Source: Trichoplax sp. H2 (Eukaryota; Placozoa; Uniplacotomia; Trichoplacea). Taken from it: a DNA stretch of 64,000 nt. A model generated the notes under the pieces. The model saw only the letters and a program-made list of their open reading frames with translations, made no database searches and was not told where the DNA came from. Positions 13,701 through 33,995 of this stretch are shown here, piece after piece; within the stretch, counting starts at the first letter, position 1; the number at the start of each line of letters is the position of its first letter. The stretch lies in assembly GCA_003344405.1 (NCBI GenBank), contig NOWV01000075.1, positions 124,001-188,000 of the forward strand. The letters run 5' to 3'. Both the position numbers and the translations under genes were made by a program.

Positions 13701-16700
13701 TCTTTAGTGTTCTTGTTAGCTAGTCTACGTTGTTTTTATTCTTCCTCTTGCTACAGTAGTTAATCTAGGAATTTGGAGCGATGAAATTAGAGTAGCCGTT
13801 TAGCAATTGCAATCAATTTAACAATATTACTACTTATAGTAAGTTAGGATTATTTAACATTATCCTGTTTACTTAATTATTCGGACAGAAAACTTGGAGA
13901 TAACAATTAATGAATCAAAAATAACAATCCTATGTATGATTACTCATCATAATCTCGTCTCTGTGGTTTTATATTAGTTTTGACGAATTTTTTTTCTTTC
14001 GATGCCGCAAGGTATAAAATTTTATTCTACGAACACATTCATAGTCTATGGATACATATTTATTAACAATGCTCAAATGGTTGTCAATATCTATTCTTAC
14101 TGACCAACATAGACTAATCTATTAAAATTATAATATATAATGATCAAAGAGATTCTATTTTGTAACCCAATGATGTTATCTAGTTACGATCTATTGAATA
14201 AGAAAACTTGCACCTAAAGATGTTAATAGATTAAACTATCACTTCCATCTAGTATTTTCATCAATAAACATTAATTTAATATTGCAATTTATTAGATTAT
14301 TCTTTATCTTATCCACTTTTATTCCATATTATTGATGATTCATAAAGTCACATTAAAAGGAAATAATGCATAATGATTCTCTTGTTATACGCCCATGTCT
14401 ATTGTTTAAATTTGATTTCCATCCTTATATAACTAATGATGATTTAATTTCGTCATGATGAGATACAGATATTAAAGAATTCACAGTACAATAAGAGCTT
14501 TAAGAAATTATTGTATGTAGATAGTTAAGATACTCTTTAGATCCTCCTATCCTTTCAATCTATTTTATACTGATTTGAGGTCTGTAATATCATTGAATGG
14601 CTCATTTTACAATAGAGAATGGGAATGTAATAACTAAGGAAATCATTTCGATGACGCCTGTAGGTCAGGTAGGTTAGTTCCTATTTTCTTTGATCTATTC
14701 CCTACCGCTTATATATCCCATTATCACGCCGTAAAGATATTAAATCATGTAGACGCGTAAAGCAACTATACAAAGATCAGACAGATAGCTTAGAAGATTG
14801 GAACACTTGTAGCAAATTTTGTTGCTTTAGTCGTTTTATTTTGCAGGATTGATAGGTTTGAATGGAATTATTGTCGTCAAACTACGATAATACGTCGATA
14901 GAATGTTGACCAATTTGTGAAATGAGTTTGAGATGCGATAGATAGATGGTCATTAAGCTAGATTCGACGTATTTCTAATTTAAACTCTGGATATAACAGA
15001 AATTTCCGAAAGAGATAACCAGACTTGCTTATGAACTACATATCCTTATATAAGAGCGATAAAGGGGATTCAATTTCTAGTTTAAACTATGACTGTTCAT
15101 AATCACGAATAAATATATTAATAGTCTGAAGACGTAGAGATATCAATTGGGATAATATTCAATTATACTAAACACGAAACGATGGTTACAACTTGATTAT
15201 AGGTCAACTTACGCTTTTAATTGAAAATAAATGCCGTTATCATGCAAATAATTTCATTGTGATACTTTCTTAAATATATATTCTATTACTAAGACAAATA
15301 ATACCGTCAATTTTCTCTGCAATATAGTTAATCATCAATAATTTCTTAGGTATATTTCCAAAGTTTACTTAAATTTGAGTGCAGTTCAATTTAATTTGTC
15401 AATAACAATCAACTAATCCCAAATTAAAATTTAGATTACATGATATGTTAATCTTATTTGACTACCATTTATTGATTAGAGTGAAAGATAGCATCGGTTA
15501 GATGGTAATTAAGTTCTGTATGTCTCAATCGGCATGGATAAATGTATAACTAACTTCTTAATATAAAGTTTGAATTTTATTATTGTGACTTTAATGCCCG
15601 TATTAAAACGCAATCTACCGTAAATTCAGATTCAGTCGCAAATCGAAGTTTAAATTAAATGTGCTAATCTCATTTGACTGCATTATATTAATTCTCGTAA
15701 ATATTGGCATGGGTTAATCGGTAATCAAGTTCTGTAGGCCGCAATCAGCATAGATAGCTATATAACTAACTTCTTAATGTAAAGTTTAAATTTTATTATT
15801 ATTGGACTTTAATGCTCATATGAAAACGTAATCAACCATAAATTCAGATTCAATCACAAAATCAATCCTGCAAGAATAGAAACATCTTTTATTAACACTT
15901 GAAAAATTAAGTTATATCCTATAATCGTTAACGCTAACTTCTATGGTCTTGACTTTCTAAACTGCTAACAACCGTGAAGTTCAATCTAAATAAGTAACGA
16001 AATATCTTGTAAATTTAGTTACTTTTTAATTGTCATGATGGTGTTGAAATTGTTAGCCATATCTAAACCAATTTTTCTATCGTCTCTTTTAACTCGAACT
16101 CATTTTGCGATCAGCATAAATTATAGTTGTATAATATCAAAATCGAATTTGTTTACTTTATCATCTATTACAAAATAATTTTTATGGAATAACACGAGAA
16201 GGGTTTTGTTTATTGTCTGTATGAATAGTTTAAGAACAAAGAATGAGGATGATGTTAAAATGTCTCGAAATAAAGCTCAATTTGAAGCACCTCTTACTGT
16301 TCAGTTAAAACTACTATCTATAATATTTCTCTATTGGATCCAATTTAATTCTGTAATTAAGTTAAATCTTTAATTTAGTTTGCGTTCTTGCTACTATTAG
16401 AGAAATTTCTCTTGCTTTTTACGGCATTTATTTGAATTACTATTCGAACTTTAACACTATATTTGTTATCTTCTTAATTATTATTTCTTATTTTCTGATT
16501 AAGAAATTATTATCAAACCAGGTCTTTTCGTAGAATATTTCTAGCCTAGACCTTATCATTCGCGATGATAAAAAATTTACTAAAATAACAGACATTGCCG
16601 TGGCTGTGCAGGGAAATGCCACTTGTTTTTACTAGTATAAAAGAGAAATGATGAAAGATATAGGGCTTTTGCATTTTATTGTAAAATAATTAGATAAAAT

Positions 16701-18301
16701 TGCATGATTTACCGAGTTGATTTCAGGCATTTAATTTTGATTACTAGGCTAGCTCTGCAGCATCGTATTAATTTAGTTAATATGACTCAGAAATAAATCT
16801 ACTGTATTCGTATAAGTGAATATTATTTCATACATAGTATTCATAATTTACAAATTGATTGTTTGCAAAGACTATAAAATTAGATATTCTTCAACGCCAT
16901 TTTATTTATGGCGATTAATCATTATTCAGGAATAATCGCAATTTATTAAATTGGCCACCTACTATGTTATCAATAAAGATTCTATTAGTAATTAATGGGC
17001 TTTCTAAAGCACCAGTTTCACGATAAATCATTTAGAACGCAACGGGTGCCGTATCAAGGAACAAGGACTCGAATTAAGCTGATCACTTTCAGGTTGTCCT
17101 AGATATCTACTCTTATACTATGAACAAACAAAAGATCATTAAAGTTACTTATACTGCCGCCATTGCCGTTAAACTTGAGCACTAATGTAACTGCTCTCAT
17201 TAAAAATTTCATGGTCAAAAGAGTCAAGCAAGCGAAACAGAAAGTCTATTAACATACGATATTAATGTTAAGACGAATATATCCAATCTGAAATAGTTTT
17301 AAAACTTAAATTCCAATGAAATAGATCATTTTTCAAATTAAAGAAAATCGTCAGTTATGAGATCATTCCGTATCATTTATTTAACGATCCAACAAACATA
17401 GTTAATGCAACTGATGTCGATTAAATCATATAGAAATGAAATAAAAAATGGTCCTGTTCAACTGATCTTTTCAGTATAAGTGAAGATGCGAGTTGCCGCA
17501 TTACATTAACACTATAGCATAAGTGAATATCGAAAGGGTATTTTGAAATGGCATCGGTTACAAATAATAATTAGGAATACGGCAGTAAAGCGCACATATC
17601 GAATAATTCGCAGAATAGCCCTCATAAATAGTAAAGTTAACCTTTAAAATTTACCCAGCGTATTTTAAAATTGATCCGGCTCTTTCAGAATTAAGGAAAG
17701 GCCCCGTATTAAAGATAGTTCGTAAAGTACAAAAGTAAGAGCACTGGTATCTTATAATGCGTATATATTAATAGAGATAAAATTATATATCTCCATTTTT
17801 CTCGTAAGCGAGGGATTATATAATTATCTATTAAAAATTACGCGAGGAAATTCAAACTGTTCGCTATCTACAGTATTTCTCGTACAACATTATTTCATTT
17901 TTAAATTTTTTGTTGCATTATTGTATCCTGCCCTTTTGAGTTAATTAATAACTAATTAGAACAATTTTCACGACATTTTCATGACTGTCTATTTTCTGTT
18001 ATTACTTATTCATTGATAAGATGAGATTATACTAGTCATCGCCATGCGAGGAAACTCAAATTGTTAGCTATCTACTTCTCGTATTATTTCATTTTTTTTA
18101 AATTTTTTGCTAAAGCCTCTCTATTCTATTACTGTTCTTTTAATCACATCCAAAGCACTATTACTCTATCTCTATCATCACTGAACTATTCATCCCGTTA
18201 TCAATTCGATATTAATTAAAATGAATCTAACCTTGACCAGCCATAGCGGTGATGACCAAGAAAGTTAGGAAACAGCCATATAGCTTGATCGAATCAGCCA
18301 T
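1706..18301 (-). CDS. adhesion-type G-protein-coupled receptor (family B2-like 7TM), multi-exon
   Basis: A cell-surface 7TM receptor of about 880 aa. Exons in coding order: 18232-18301 (start ATG and hydrophobic signal peptide, MADSIKLYGCFLTFLVITAM), 11115-11264, 10189-10310, 9180-9392, about 9004-9034, 8594-8708, 8410-8514, about 7943-7967, 7290-7451, 7086-7189, 6479-6661, 5580-5861, 5303-5436 (TM1), 4926-5037 (TM2), 4137-4293 (TM3), 3855-3939 (TM4), 3692-3752, 3453-3568 (TM5), 3058-3223 (TM6-TM7), 2877-2903, 2707-2773, 2255-2316 and 1706-1813 (stop).

Hallmarks: FTWMLVEGIHMY in TM3, WLLPAVPVAL in TM4, LLGLTWVLIF in TM6 and LIGLQGFYFFVFHCLLDRQV in TM7, which is the adhesion/secretin pattern. 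The ectodomain has Cys/Trp-rich hormone-receptor-motif-like stretches and GAIN-like helical segments. The tail is Ser/Arg-rich (RSASRSSTR). All 7TM and tail junctions agree in phase. The joins at about 9.0, 8.4 and 7.95 kb do not, so small exons may be missing or misplaced. No Cys-box/HL-T GPS was found. Ligand unknown. Confidence 0.85.
6064..6180. repeat. intronic direct repeat (two 31-32 bp copies)
   Basis: Positions 6064-6094 and 6149-6180 both read taattaatttata(a/g)attaagcaaaatattatc, nearly identical. They lie in the receptor intron between the 6479 and 5861 exon boundaries. Confidence 0.7.
7515..7702. repeat. intronic tandem duplication (about 60-70 bp units)
   Basis: Copies at about 7515-7575 and 7634-7702 share 'aaaatgac', 'ataaagaaacctt' and 'ttttgctatc(a/g)atct' in the same order and spacing. 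They lie in the intron before the 7290-7451 receptor exon. Confidence 0.6.
8038..8208. repeat. intronic tandem duplication (about 70 bp units)
   Basis: Copies at about 8038-8111 and 8141-8208 share 'ttagctaa', 'tatagtatxatxatgttaa', 'attcattatcag(c/t)gcttatat' and 'atactataaa/gcaccataaa'. They lie in a receptor intron. This part of the ectodomain coding region also appears duplicated at the exon level. Confidence 0.6.
15440..15866. repeat. intronic tandem duplication, about 215 bp units
   Basis: Two diverged copies run in the same order: 'taatct(t/c)atttgact', 'ggtaat(t/c)aagttctgta', 'ataactaacttcttaat(a/g)taaagttt(g/a)aattttattatt', 'ggactttaatgc' and 'aaattcagattcaatcacaaa'. The first is about 15440-15650 and the second about 15660-15866. 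No coding sense was seen. Confidence 0.7.
17843..18110. repeat. pair of similar 60-70 bp segments
   Basis: About 17843-17910 and 18046-18110 both read gcgaggaaa(t/c)tcaaa(c/t)tgtt(c/a)gctatctac, then 'tctcgta', then 'attatttcatttttt...aaattttttg'. They lie close to the signal-peptide exon of the receptor. Confidence 0.6.
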
Positions 18302-21300
18302 TTTGATATTATCAAGGAATGGAATAATGGACGAGGTAAAAAATCGACCAAATTAATGCTGTTACGTTTAGTTAATGAGCTTACGACAATGACTAAATTA
18401 GCTAGAACAATAAAATAAACGATGTCCAGACATCCAATCCTATAGGAATTGCTCTTTGTTACTATAGTAACAGAGCTGAGTAATCTTCACTCAAGACATC
18501 ATCATTATAATGATGATGGTTGTATTAATGCCTTAATTCACAGGAAATAATCATTCAGAATAACTTTATTCTACTTCATTAACTAGCCTTATTTTATTTA
18601 TATTAACTAACTCCTTAATAAAGAAGATAAACATATCATTTTATGTTGTTTTCGCTTATATGAAAGTATTTTACTGGATGAAAGCTGAAATGACCTTTGA
18701 TAAGTATCTAACATTCTAGATAGTGCAGTATCTTATCTAATCTTATAGAGCTTATTTTTAATTTATTATTATATTATATGCCTGAATTAACAATTTATAG
18801 AATATCGTTTTGTGAATTAATATTTTATAATTTCGTATAATCCATCTTGACTAGAACGATATAAACTGTTTTGCTTCAAAAGGCTTTAAAAAATAATTCA
18901 AATGATATCAAATAGAATCTTGTTAAGGATATTTCTACTGTAGTCATTACTATTTACCATTAATTTTATTTGGTTACACTATTTTCAAAGTAATCTTCGA
19001 TTTTCACTATAATTTTTGGACTTTTTAGCGATGTCACTTGACACTCTCAATTAAATTATATTTTCATTTTCAAACCAAGGCGCATAATATTTGAGAACAT
19101 TCACCAAATAGTATTTGACTTTCCCACGTCTTTAGACTTATGTAAACTAATTACCAATTCAAATGAGATATAAGCTAGAATCATTCAATTATTCTCAGAC
19201 TTTGTTATTTATTTCTATGCTGCTATAGTAGAAACTTAAAATAGTACCCAGTCCTAATTGCTTTAATTACTAATGTAGATGACGTAAATTATCATCGTTC
19301 TTGTTTATATATTCATGCATGTCTAAAGAATCTATTAACCCTTAAAACTCCGCATTAGCTCCAAAGATATTCTGTTATACTATATTAGAACTTGTTCACA
19401 TGAAAACTTTAGACTCATTATTTGCATACTTACTTAAATAAATATTGAATTCATAAAATCGCCAATAAACAATTTGGCGTCCTTGTTTAAAATATTGATC
19501 TCTATTTATCTATTATGACCCTTCAATATCGCCAATTTTTTTTCCAAGGTGCTCAATTTTATTGTCGTCATAAATTCGTATATCCCTTTCAATTCATTTT
19601 ATATGCTATTTGAATTTACTGCTGATACATAGCAGATAGCAACTACCGATCGTTGTTGATATCCACTATCATTGATATTAAGTTTCCATTTAATTTAATG
19701 AAATAATGTTATAAAATTGATATTATTTTCCGTTCATTAAATTCAAATAATCGTTTGCTCAAACATTCATGAAGAGTTCTGTTTCCAGTATTCTAGTCTC
19801 ATGAAAGGTCTATTTTAATCTGATTATCATCATTAATAAATTTTCTGATGAACAAACTCAACAATAGCTGAATATTAAACCGTACTCTCGTATTTCTCAA
19901 ATTAGGATCGAAATCTGAGCTATCTGTTGTAATTTATAAATTCTAGTGGGAATTTGCCATCTAGCCAATAGCATATTTTAATTAGAATTCTATCGATTGA
20001 TCTTTAAGCTAATCTTTATCTTTAATATCAGCTAATTATGAAGCGAATTCTGACTTTATAACTTAGGACTATTTAGCCCGATAGCTTCCCCTGATGTATA
20101 GCATATTAGTACGTGTATTGATAAGTACATTAAGTTTCCGTTATATTTAGCAAAGTAAGATAGAGGAACCAATCGTCAATTGTTACATTTCTTGCTTGAT
20201 AACAAAAGTAAAATACGAATTTATATTTAATATTTCACAGTAGGCATTAAAGTCTTTCACTACGGTAAAAGTTTGTCGTCATAACAGTTATGACAATAGT
20301 AATAATTTGAAAATAATAAAAATATTAACGAGGTGCCAATCAATTAATAATTAAATGGTGTTTCAAGGTAAGGAAGTAATTCTAATTGTAATGAAACATT
20401 CAATATTCTGTATTAGCTCCAATCGTTTGTTTCCATTTTTGTAATAGCACCGATGATTGGAATATGTTTTGAGCTTGTTCTTTATAGTTTTAAAAGCAAT
20501 TTAATGCAACAGAAATGGTTTCGTCCTTACGTACAAATTTATCTTAAACTGATTCATTCTGAACTTAAATGATTTTGTTATCATTTCTATTCATCAACTC
20601 TAATAAAGCGTAGATATGAACGGTATAATAATATTAGTTTAAATAGAGCTACGTCTACCTCACATCCGAGACGATTACAGGCAATTACTGCTAGTTAAGA
20701 AATTGTTTTCATGTGAGTTAATGATTTCCAAATAAAAAACTTGCTATCGCTATCAAAAGCTACAACTAGTTTAATCAAGCAATTTTAACACTATTTTTAT
20801 AGATGGCCGATAGCTAAGTATGATTGTACTGCATTTATTGTACTGCACTGTTGAATACATTTTTTACCTAGTTTAATAATGAAAATTTGATTATTCAGCT
20901 GTATGGTTTAAGACACTAATATAATAATACAAAGTGAAATATTAATATGCTTCAAAAATAGACTATGGTATAATAATAGTTAACAATCAATCCTTTCTGA
21001 TCTGTTCAACTACGTAAGTTTTTAAGTTCGTCAGCTAATTGTGTGGTATTGACAAGTTAGTACTTATTAAATAACCTAAAGTAGAATTAATACATTGAGT
21101 TTGGTTATTTGAGCGAGCATTCAAGTTGCAAGAGCTGCTTACTGATGTGTGTATCAAGGGGTATTATGGTTTAGCCATAATAACGATAATTGTCGCAACT
21201 GCTATACTAGCATCGCTAGATAATATTGTTCTTAAGGATTAATATCCTTAACTATGCATAGTTGTTGCCGTTATCTTGTATTGCTGTACCGGTAAATGAT

Positions 21301-23677
21301 AAATTAATGTTGTACGGTACAAGTATGTTTATTAGTTAATTGTGTTATACTGAAAAATGATATCTCAAGAATGTTATCGCAATGTTAGAGAAGTTATGCA
21401 TATTCATGCCAAGGTTAGAGTATATAAATGAGGCGCCTTTACTATCAAAGGGGTTCGAGTGTGAGTTAGTAAGTTGGTTAGTTGTAGTTAAAAAAGGTCG
21501 ATTTCAACCACCGATAGAAAAGAAAGGAAATTTATAGGTTGTTGTTGGCTCAGCAGAAATTCCGCACGCTTCCGTAAATTCGTAAAGATCAAACTGAGTC
21601 ACAACAATAATATCAAAGAAATTAATAAATGCTAGTTGACTGTAATAACAGAATTACCATCACTAATTTATCAAGGGAATCCAGGGCAATATCATTTTTA
21701 TTAACTATCTTAATTTGAAAATACTAACAGGGAACTTATCAACAGTTCTCAATATATTTCTATTTATTAAAGGCGCTTTTTTAATATCATTTTAGGTTGT
21801 GAGTCTGATCATCCAAAATTGTGTAATCAATTAAGGTAGATGAATTTGAGAGATGATCAACATTTAACTATTATAGCAACCAGTTATGATTAAGCTTTTC
21901 ATATACATATAATGCGGATTATCGCTATTCCTGGATGAGTAATATCGATATAAGTTAATCAAATATGCTCAATTTTTCGTGCTTACTAATAATTATAATT
22001 TGAAAATCTTTCAAAGGCTAAAAATCCTTTTCATTATTTTTAAAAGCAATAAGCAAGTCATTTATTCAATAATAAAGCGATATGGTAATAAGTATTTCTT
22101 AATTCATTTACATTTTCGTAGATATGTTGCACAATTTTCAGGTACATGCGAGTATTTAAACAACTATTTGGAAATATACATTAATTATTGTTGAATAGAA
22201 TATCCCAACTTAAAATTAGACGGACTATAATTAATTATGTATTTATTAATACAGCTAAATTGGCATCTGTACTTTATTTTCGTTCTTGAGATGGAAGACA
22301 ATAAATTTACCGGATTACATTTGGAAGACAGAAATCGATGTTGCAATTGCATTTGCTAGATCAACGATAATTGTATTATGTATTCGTTACAATTAATTAA
22401 CATCTTACTTTTCTCGCAATAGAAAAATAATCGAATGAATAATATCTAATTACTTTCATACTGAACCTTACATGAATAGTTATAATAGCGAATGAAATCG
22501 TCATAAAACAGTAATCAGACATTCCACTAGTTATCGTCAAATCTACATAATAGCGGCAAGTATTCCTTGGATTAATAACATGCGCAACCCAGCAAATAAT
22601 AATACTGACAGCAAAATATAATCATAAATCACAAAAGTTCTAATTTTATCTCATACTTTACTGGGTACAGTATTAAACGTTATACGGGTAGCTTATAGTA
22701 TTAAAAATTTTTCAACTTTGAAATAACAAGGGACTTGGCAATAAACTTTATTGTATTATCAAGTAACTTTAGAACGAAAACTAAAATAGTGCAGGAGTGT
22801 TCCGTGGGTGGAAATCGGAACTAATATAACTATATTATAAATTTCAGTCAATTTCGAACAATTTTATTAGCTTTAATAAAGCTATAAAATTGTAAATAGT
22901 TTTTTTGGTTTTGTATCATAAACTCCATATCACCTAAAACTCCTTCCATGATTATATTGTACACTGTACAGTACCAACTTATAGATTCTTCATTAGGATA
23001 CAAATGCTGACAGAATCCCTTAACTTTCGGTGATTACAAATCCGATTAAATGAATTTATAGCACAATAGTCAAAACATTATATGATTTGCTGATGGAAAC
23101 AGGTAGAACTACTGATACAATATGTCTATCAATAAATACGGCATTACAGAAGTCCGGTAAAGTAAAAAAATTAGATAGATAATATTTATGCTGAGAATAG
23201 GTGGAGTTGTATCGTAATATCCAAAATTACTGTAAGGTACAATCTGATGCATCATGACCCGATACTCAATTTACAGTATTCAAATTTTGCAGTTTATACA
23301 TACATTTATACAAATTAGAGAATCATTCGTGAAGTGCGTTTATAAAATCACACCATGCGTCGGGAATAGGCAAAAATTTAATTTCTGAACCAGATGTCTG
23401 CGCACTTATGTTATTATCTCGAATTTAGTACCAGTCGCTGCCGATCAATAAAGTACAACTATCAGAGTACAATAATTTCGTTATGATCAAGCAACACCAA
23501 ACCACTTTAGGAGTTTGATCATATTCTCAGGTAGACATGTCTATACACTAATATTATTACGTTTACATTGAATGTTGTATCAGGTGGTGCCAACCAATGT
23601 CATATAGCCAGCAACTTCCAAAGTTTTCGTATGTTCAAGCAAAAACCCCTACTTCAGAACTTGATCCTTTGAAGTTT
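18302..23677. other. intergenic spacer between the receptor start and the POLR3A stop
   Basis: AT-rich DNA without a convincing gene. Notable items are the block at 18408-18560 that resembles 311-470 and carries a perfect 22-base palindrome at 18497-18518; hairpin-prone sequence near 21160-21260; and a TATA-like 'tatataaatgag' at about 21421 followed by a locally GC-richer stretch to about 21600, which could be a promoter and 5' leader on the plus strand. The short plus-strand ORF at 21979-22194 has no recognisable product. The part nearest 23677 should contain the POLR3A 3' UTR. Confidence 0.5.
18408..18560. repeat. upstream repeat block B (resembles block A at 311-470)
   Basis: Begins caataaaa...cgatgtccagacatccaatcc and runs parallel to caataaaa...cgatatccggacgtccaatcc at 311. 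It then contains a perfect palindrome, catcatcatta/taatgatgatg, at 18497-18518. Block A has its own, different hairpin at the corresponding offset. Block B lies 107-260 bases upstream of the receptor ATG on the minus strand. Confidence 0.5.
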
Positions 23678-32419
<8,742 letters not shown>

Positions 32420-33400
32420 TTTTCTTAGCTCATAGCGTTTGCAGCTATACCTGCCCACTGAATATGGTATGTATGATTGATATGGACTGAATCTCTTGAA
32501 AGAGTACGGTGAATAAATACTAATAATACCGTACACTTTCCAGGTTGATGCTAAAATGAGGTGACACCGAGTGAAATGAAGCTATTTTTCTACTGGTGGG
32601 TGATTCATACTCTACAGTGTACAGTGCACGTTACTATACAGTACTGTACACTGTACACTGTACAGTATACTACAGTACAATGCAAGCCATTGAGCTCGCT
32701 ATCGGTACAAGCAGCAGACCTGACTACAAGCCATAAAGTTATGAAAAAAAGATACAGTACAGTACAGTACTGTACTGTAGTGCGCTTTATTAAAAAGGGT
32801 TGACAGTACGGTACAGTTCATGCATACTCACTCAGGTCTAGACTACAGTACTACCAGTCGATGGTACGCTACACTGTACCGGGTATAATCGTACAGGTAC
32901 CGGTGTCACGAAATTGTACGTCCGTCATGCTGTACTGTACTTCTGCAGTAAGTTCTGCTTCTACTGTACAGTGTACAGTACTATACTGTACAATGTACAG
33001 TACTGTATATTACACTGTACAGTACTGTACAATACAGTATATAGTATTATATTACATATCACTGTACTGTACTGTATGTGGAATTAGGAGAAATGACGTT
33101 ATAATTGAGTTCGTTATTAAGAAAGATTTTACTCGATAGAAATCACAAAATACTGCAGTCAGAAGCAGAAGAAATACAGAAAACATTCGGAGTAGAGAGA
33201 GGAAAGAAAAAACCTTTTCTTTTACCTCTATGATAGTATATAGAGTGTAGTGCGGACACTATTTTGGAAAGCGCATTGTAAGGATCTCACATGTTGCTAA
33301 CGGACAACTGCAAACTTTTCCTTCACGAGACCAGGGACTACGGTACTGTACACTGTACCGTACAGTACTGTATGCTAAAATAACCGAAAAACTAGTTCAC
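32420..33400. repeat. dense GTAC palindromic repeat block upstream of POLR3A
   Basis: From about 32609 to 33082, and again near 33342-33375, the DNA is largely built from ACAGT/ACTGT pentamers and TAC/GTA steps, producing many overlapping palindromes such as TACAGTACTGTA and GTACAGTAC. ORFs here read as Val-Gln-Tyr-Cys-Thr runs and are products of the repeat, not genes. The POLR3A promoter and 5' UTR must lie within or just before this block. A purine-rich stretch follows at 33165-33215. Confidence 0.8.
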
Positions 33401-33410
33401 TAGTATACTG

Positions 33411-33995
33411 TATCCTTCAAAAAAACCAAAGTCTCTAACTAGACCAAGGCTATTGCAGCATTAACTACAGTATTCTTTCTACTGGTCATCTCAATTAAAT
33501 CGTACAGTATATCCTTCAGGAAACCAAAATCTCTAGCTAGACCAAGGACTACTGCAGTATTAACTACAGTATTCTACTGGTCATCTCAATTAAATCGTAT
33601 ATCCTTCAGGAAACCAAAATCTCTAGCTAGACCAAGGACTACTGCAGTATTCTACTGGTCATCTCAATTAAATCGTATATCCTTCAAGAAACCAAAGTCT
33701 CTAACTAGACCAAGGACTACTGCAGCATTAACTACAGTATTCTTTCTACTGGTCATCTCAATTAAATCGTACAGTATGTCCTTCAGGAAACCAAAATCTC
33801 TAGCTAGACCAAGGACTACTGCAGTATTACCTACAGTATTCTACTGGTCATCTCAATTAAAATCGTATATCCTTCAAGAAACCAAAGTCTCTGACTGCAG
33901 TATTAACTACAGTTTCCTACTGGTCATCTCAACTAAATCGTATATCCTTCAAGAAACCAAAATCTCTAGTTAGACCAAGGACTACTGCAGTATTA
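33411..33995. repeat. minisatellite, seven units of about 53-99 bp
   Basis: Units start at 33411, 33510, 33600, 33678, 33777, 33868 and 33943. Each reads t(a/g)tccttca(a/g)gaaaccaaa(a/g)tctct, then 'tagaccaaggactactgcag', then 'attaactacagtattc' and 'ctactggtcatctcaattaaatcg'. Units differ by internal deletions (78 and 75 bp forms) and by insertion of 'ttct' and 'acag'. Two subtypes alternate (aaatctctagctag versus aagtctctaactag), which suggests block duplication. Confidence 0.95.

Larger units (their letters stand above)
11265..18231 (-). other. 7 kb first intron of the receptor gene
   Basis: Intron between the signal-peptide exon (donor at 18231-18230, GTTAGA) and the 11115-11264 exon (acceptor CTGTAG). 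Both sides are phase 1. I saw no convincing exon, RNA gene or transposase inside it. It is plain AT-rich DNA with short local duplications (15440-15866 and 17843-18110). A further ectodomain exon could be hidden here. Confidence 0.6.

Noticed and set aside
21440-21465. tRNA gene suggested by the B-box-like 'ggttcgagtgt'
   Set aside because: No matching A box or cloverleaf could be folded around it.
32561-33139. Two plus-strand ORFs of 80 and 92 codons
   Set aside because: They read Val-Gln-Tyr-Cys-Thr runs produced by the ACTGT/ACAGT repeats; no domain or splice context.
33411-33995. CRISPR-like array
   Set aside because: Units are contiguous, of variable length and without unique spacers, in a eukaryotic context; it is a minisatellite.
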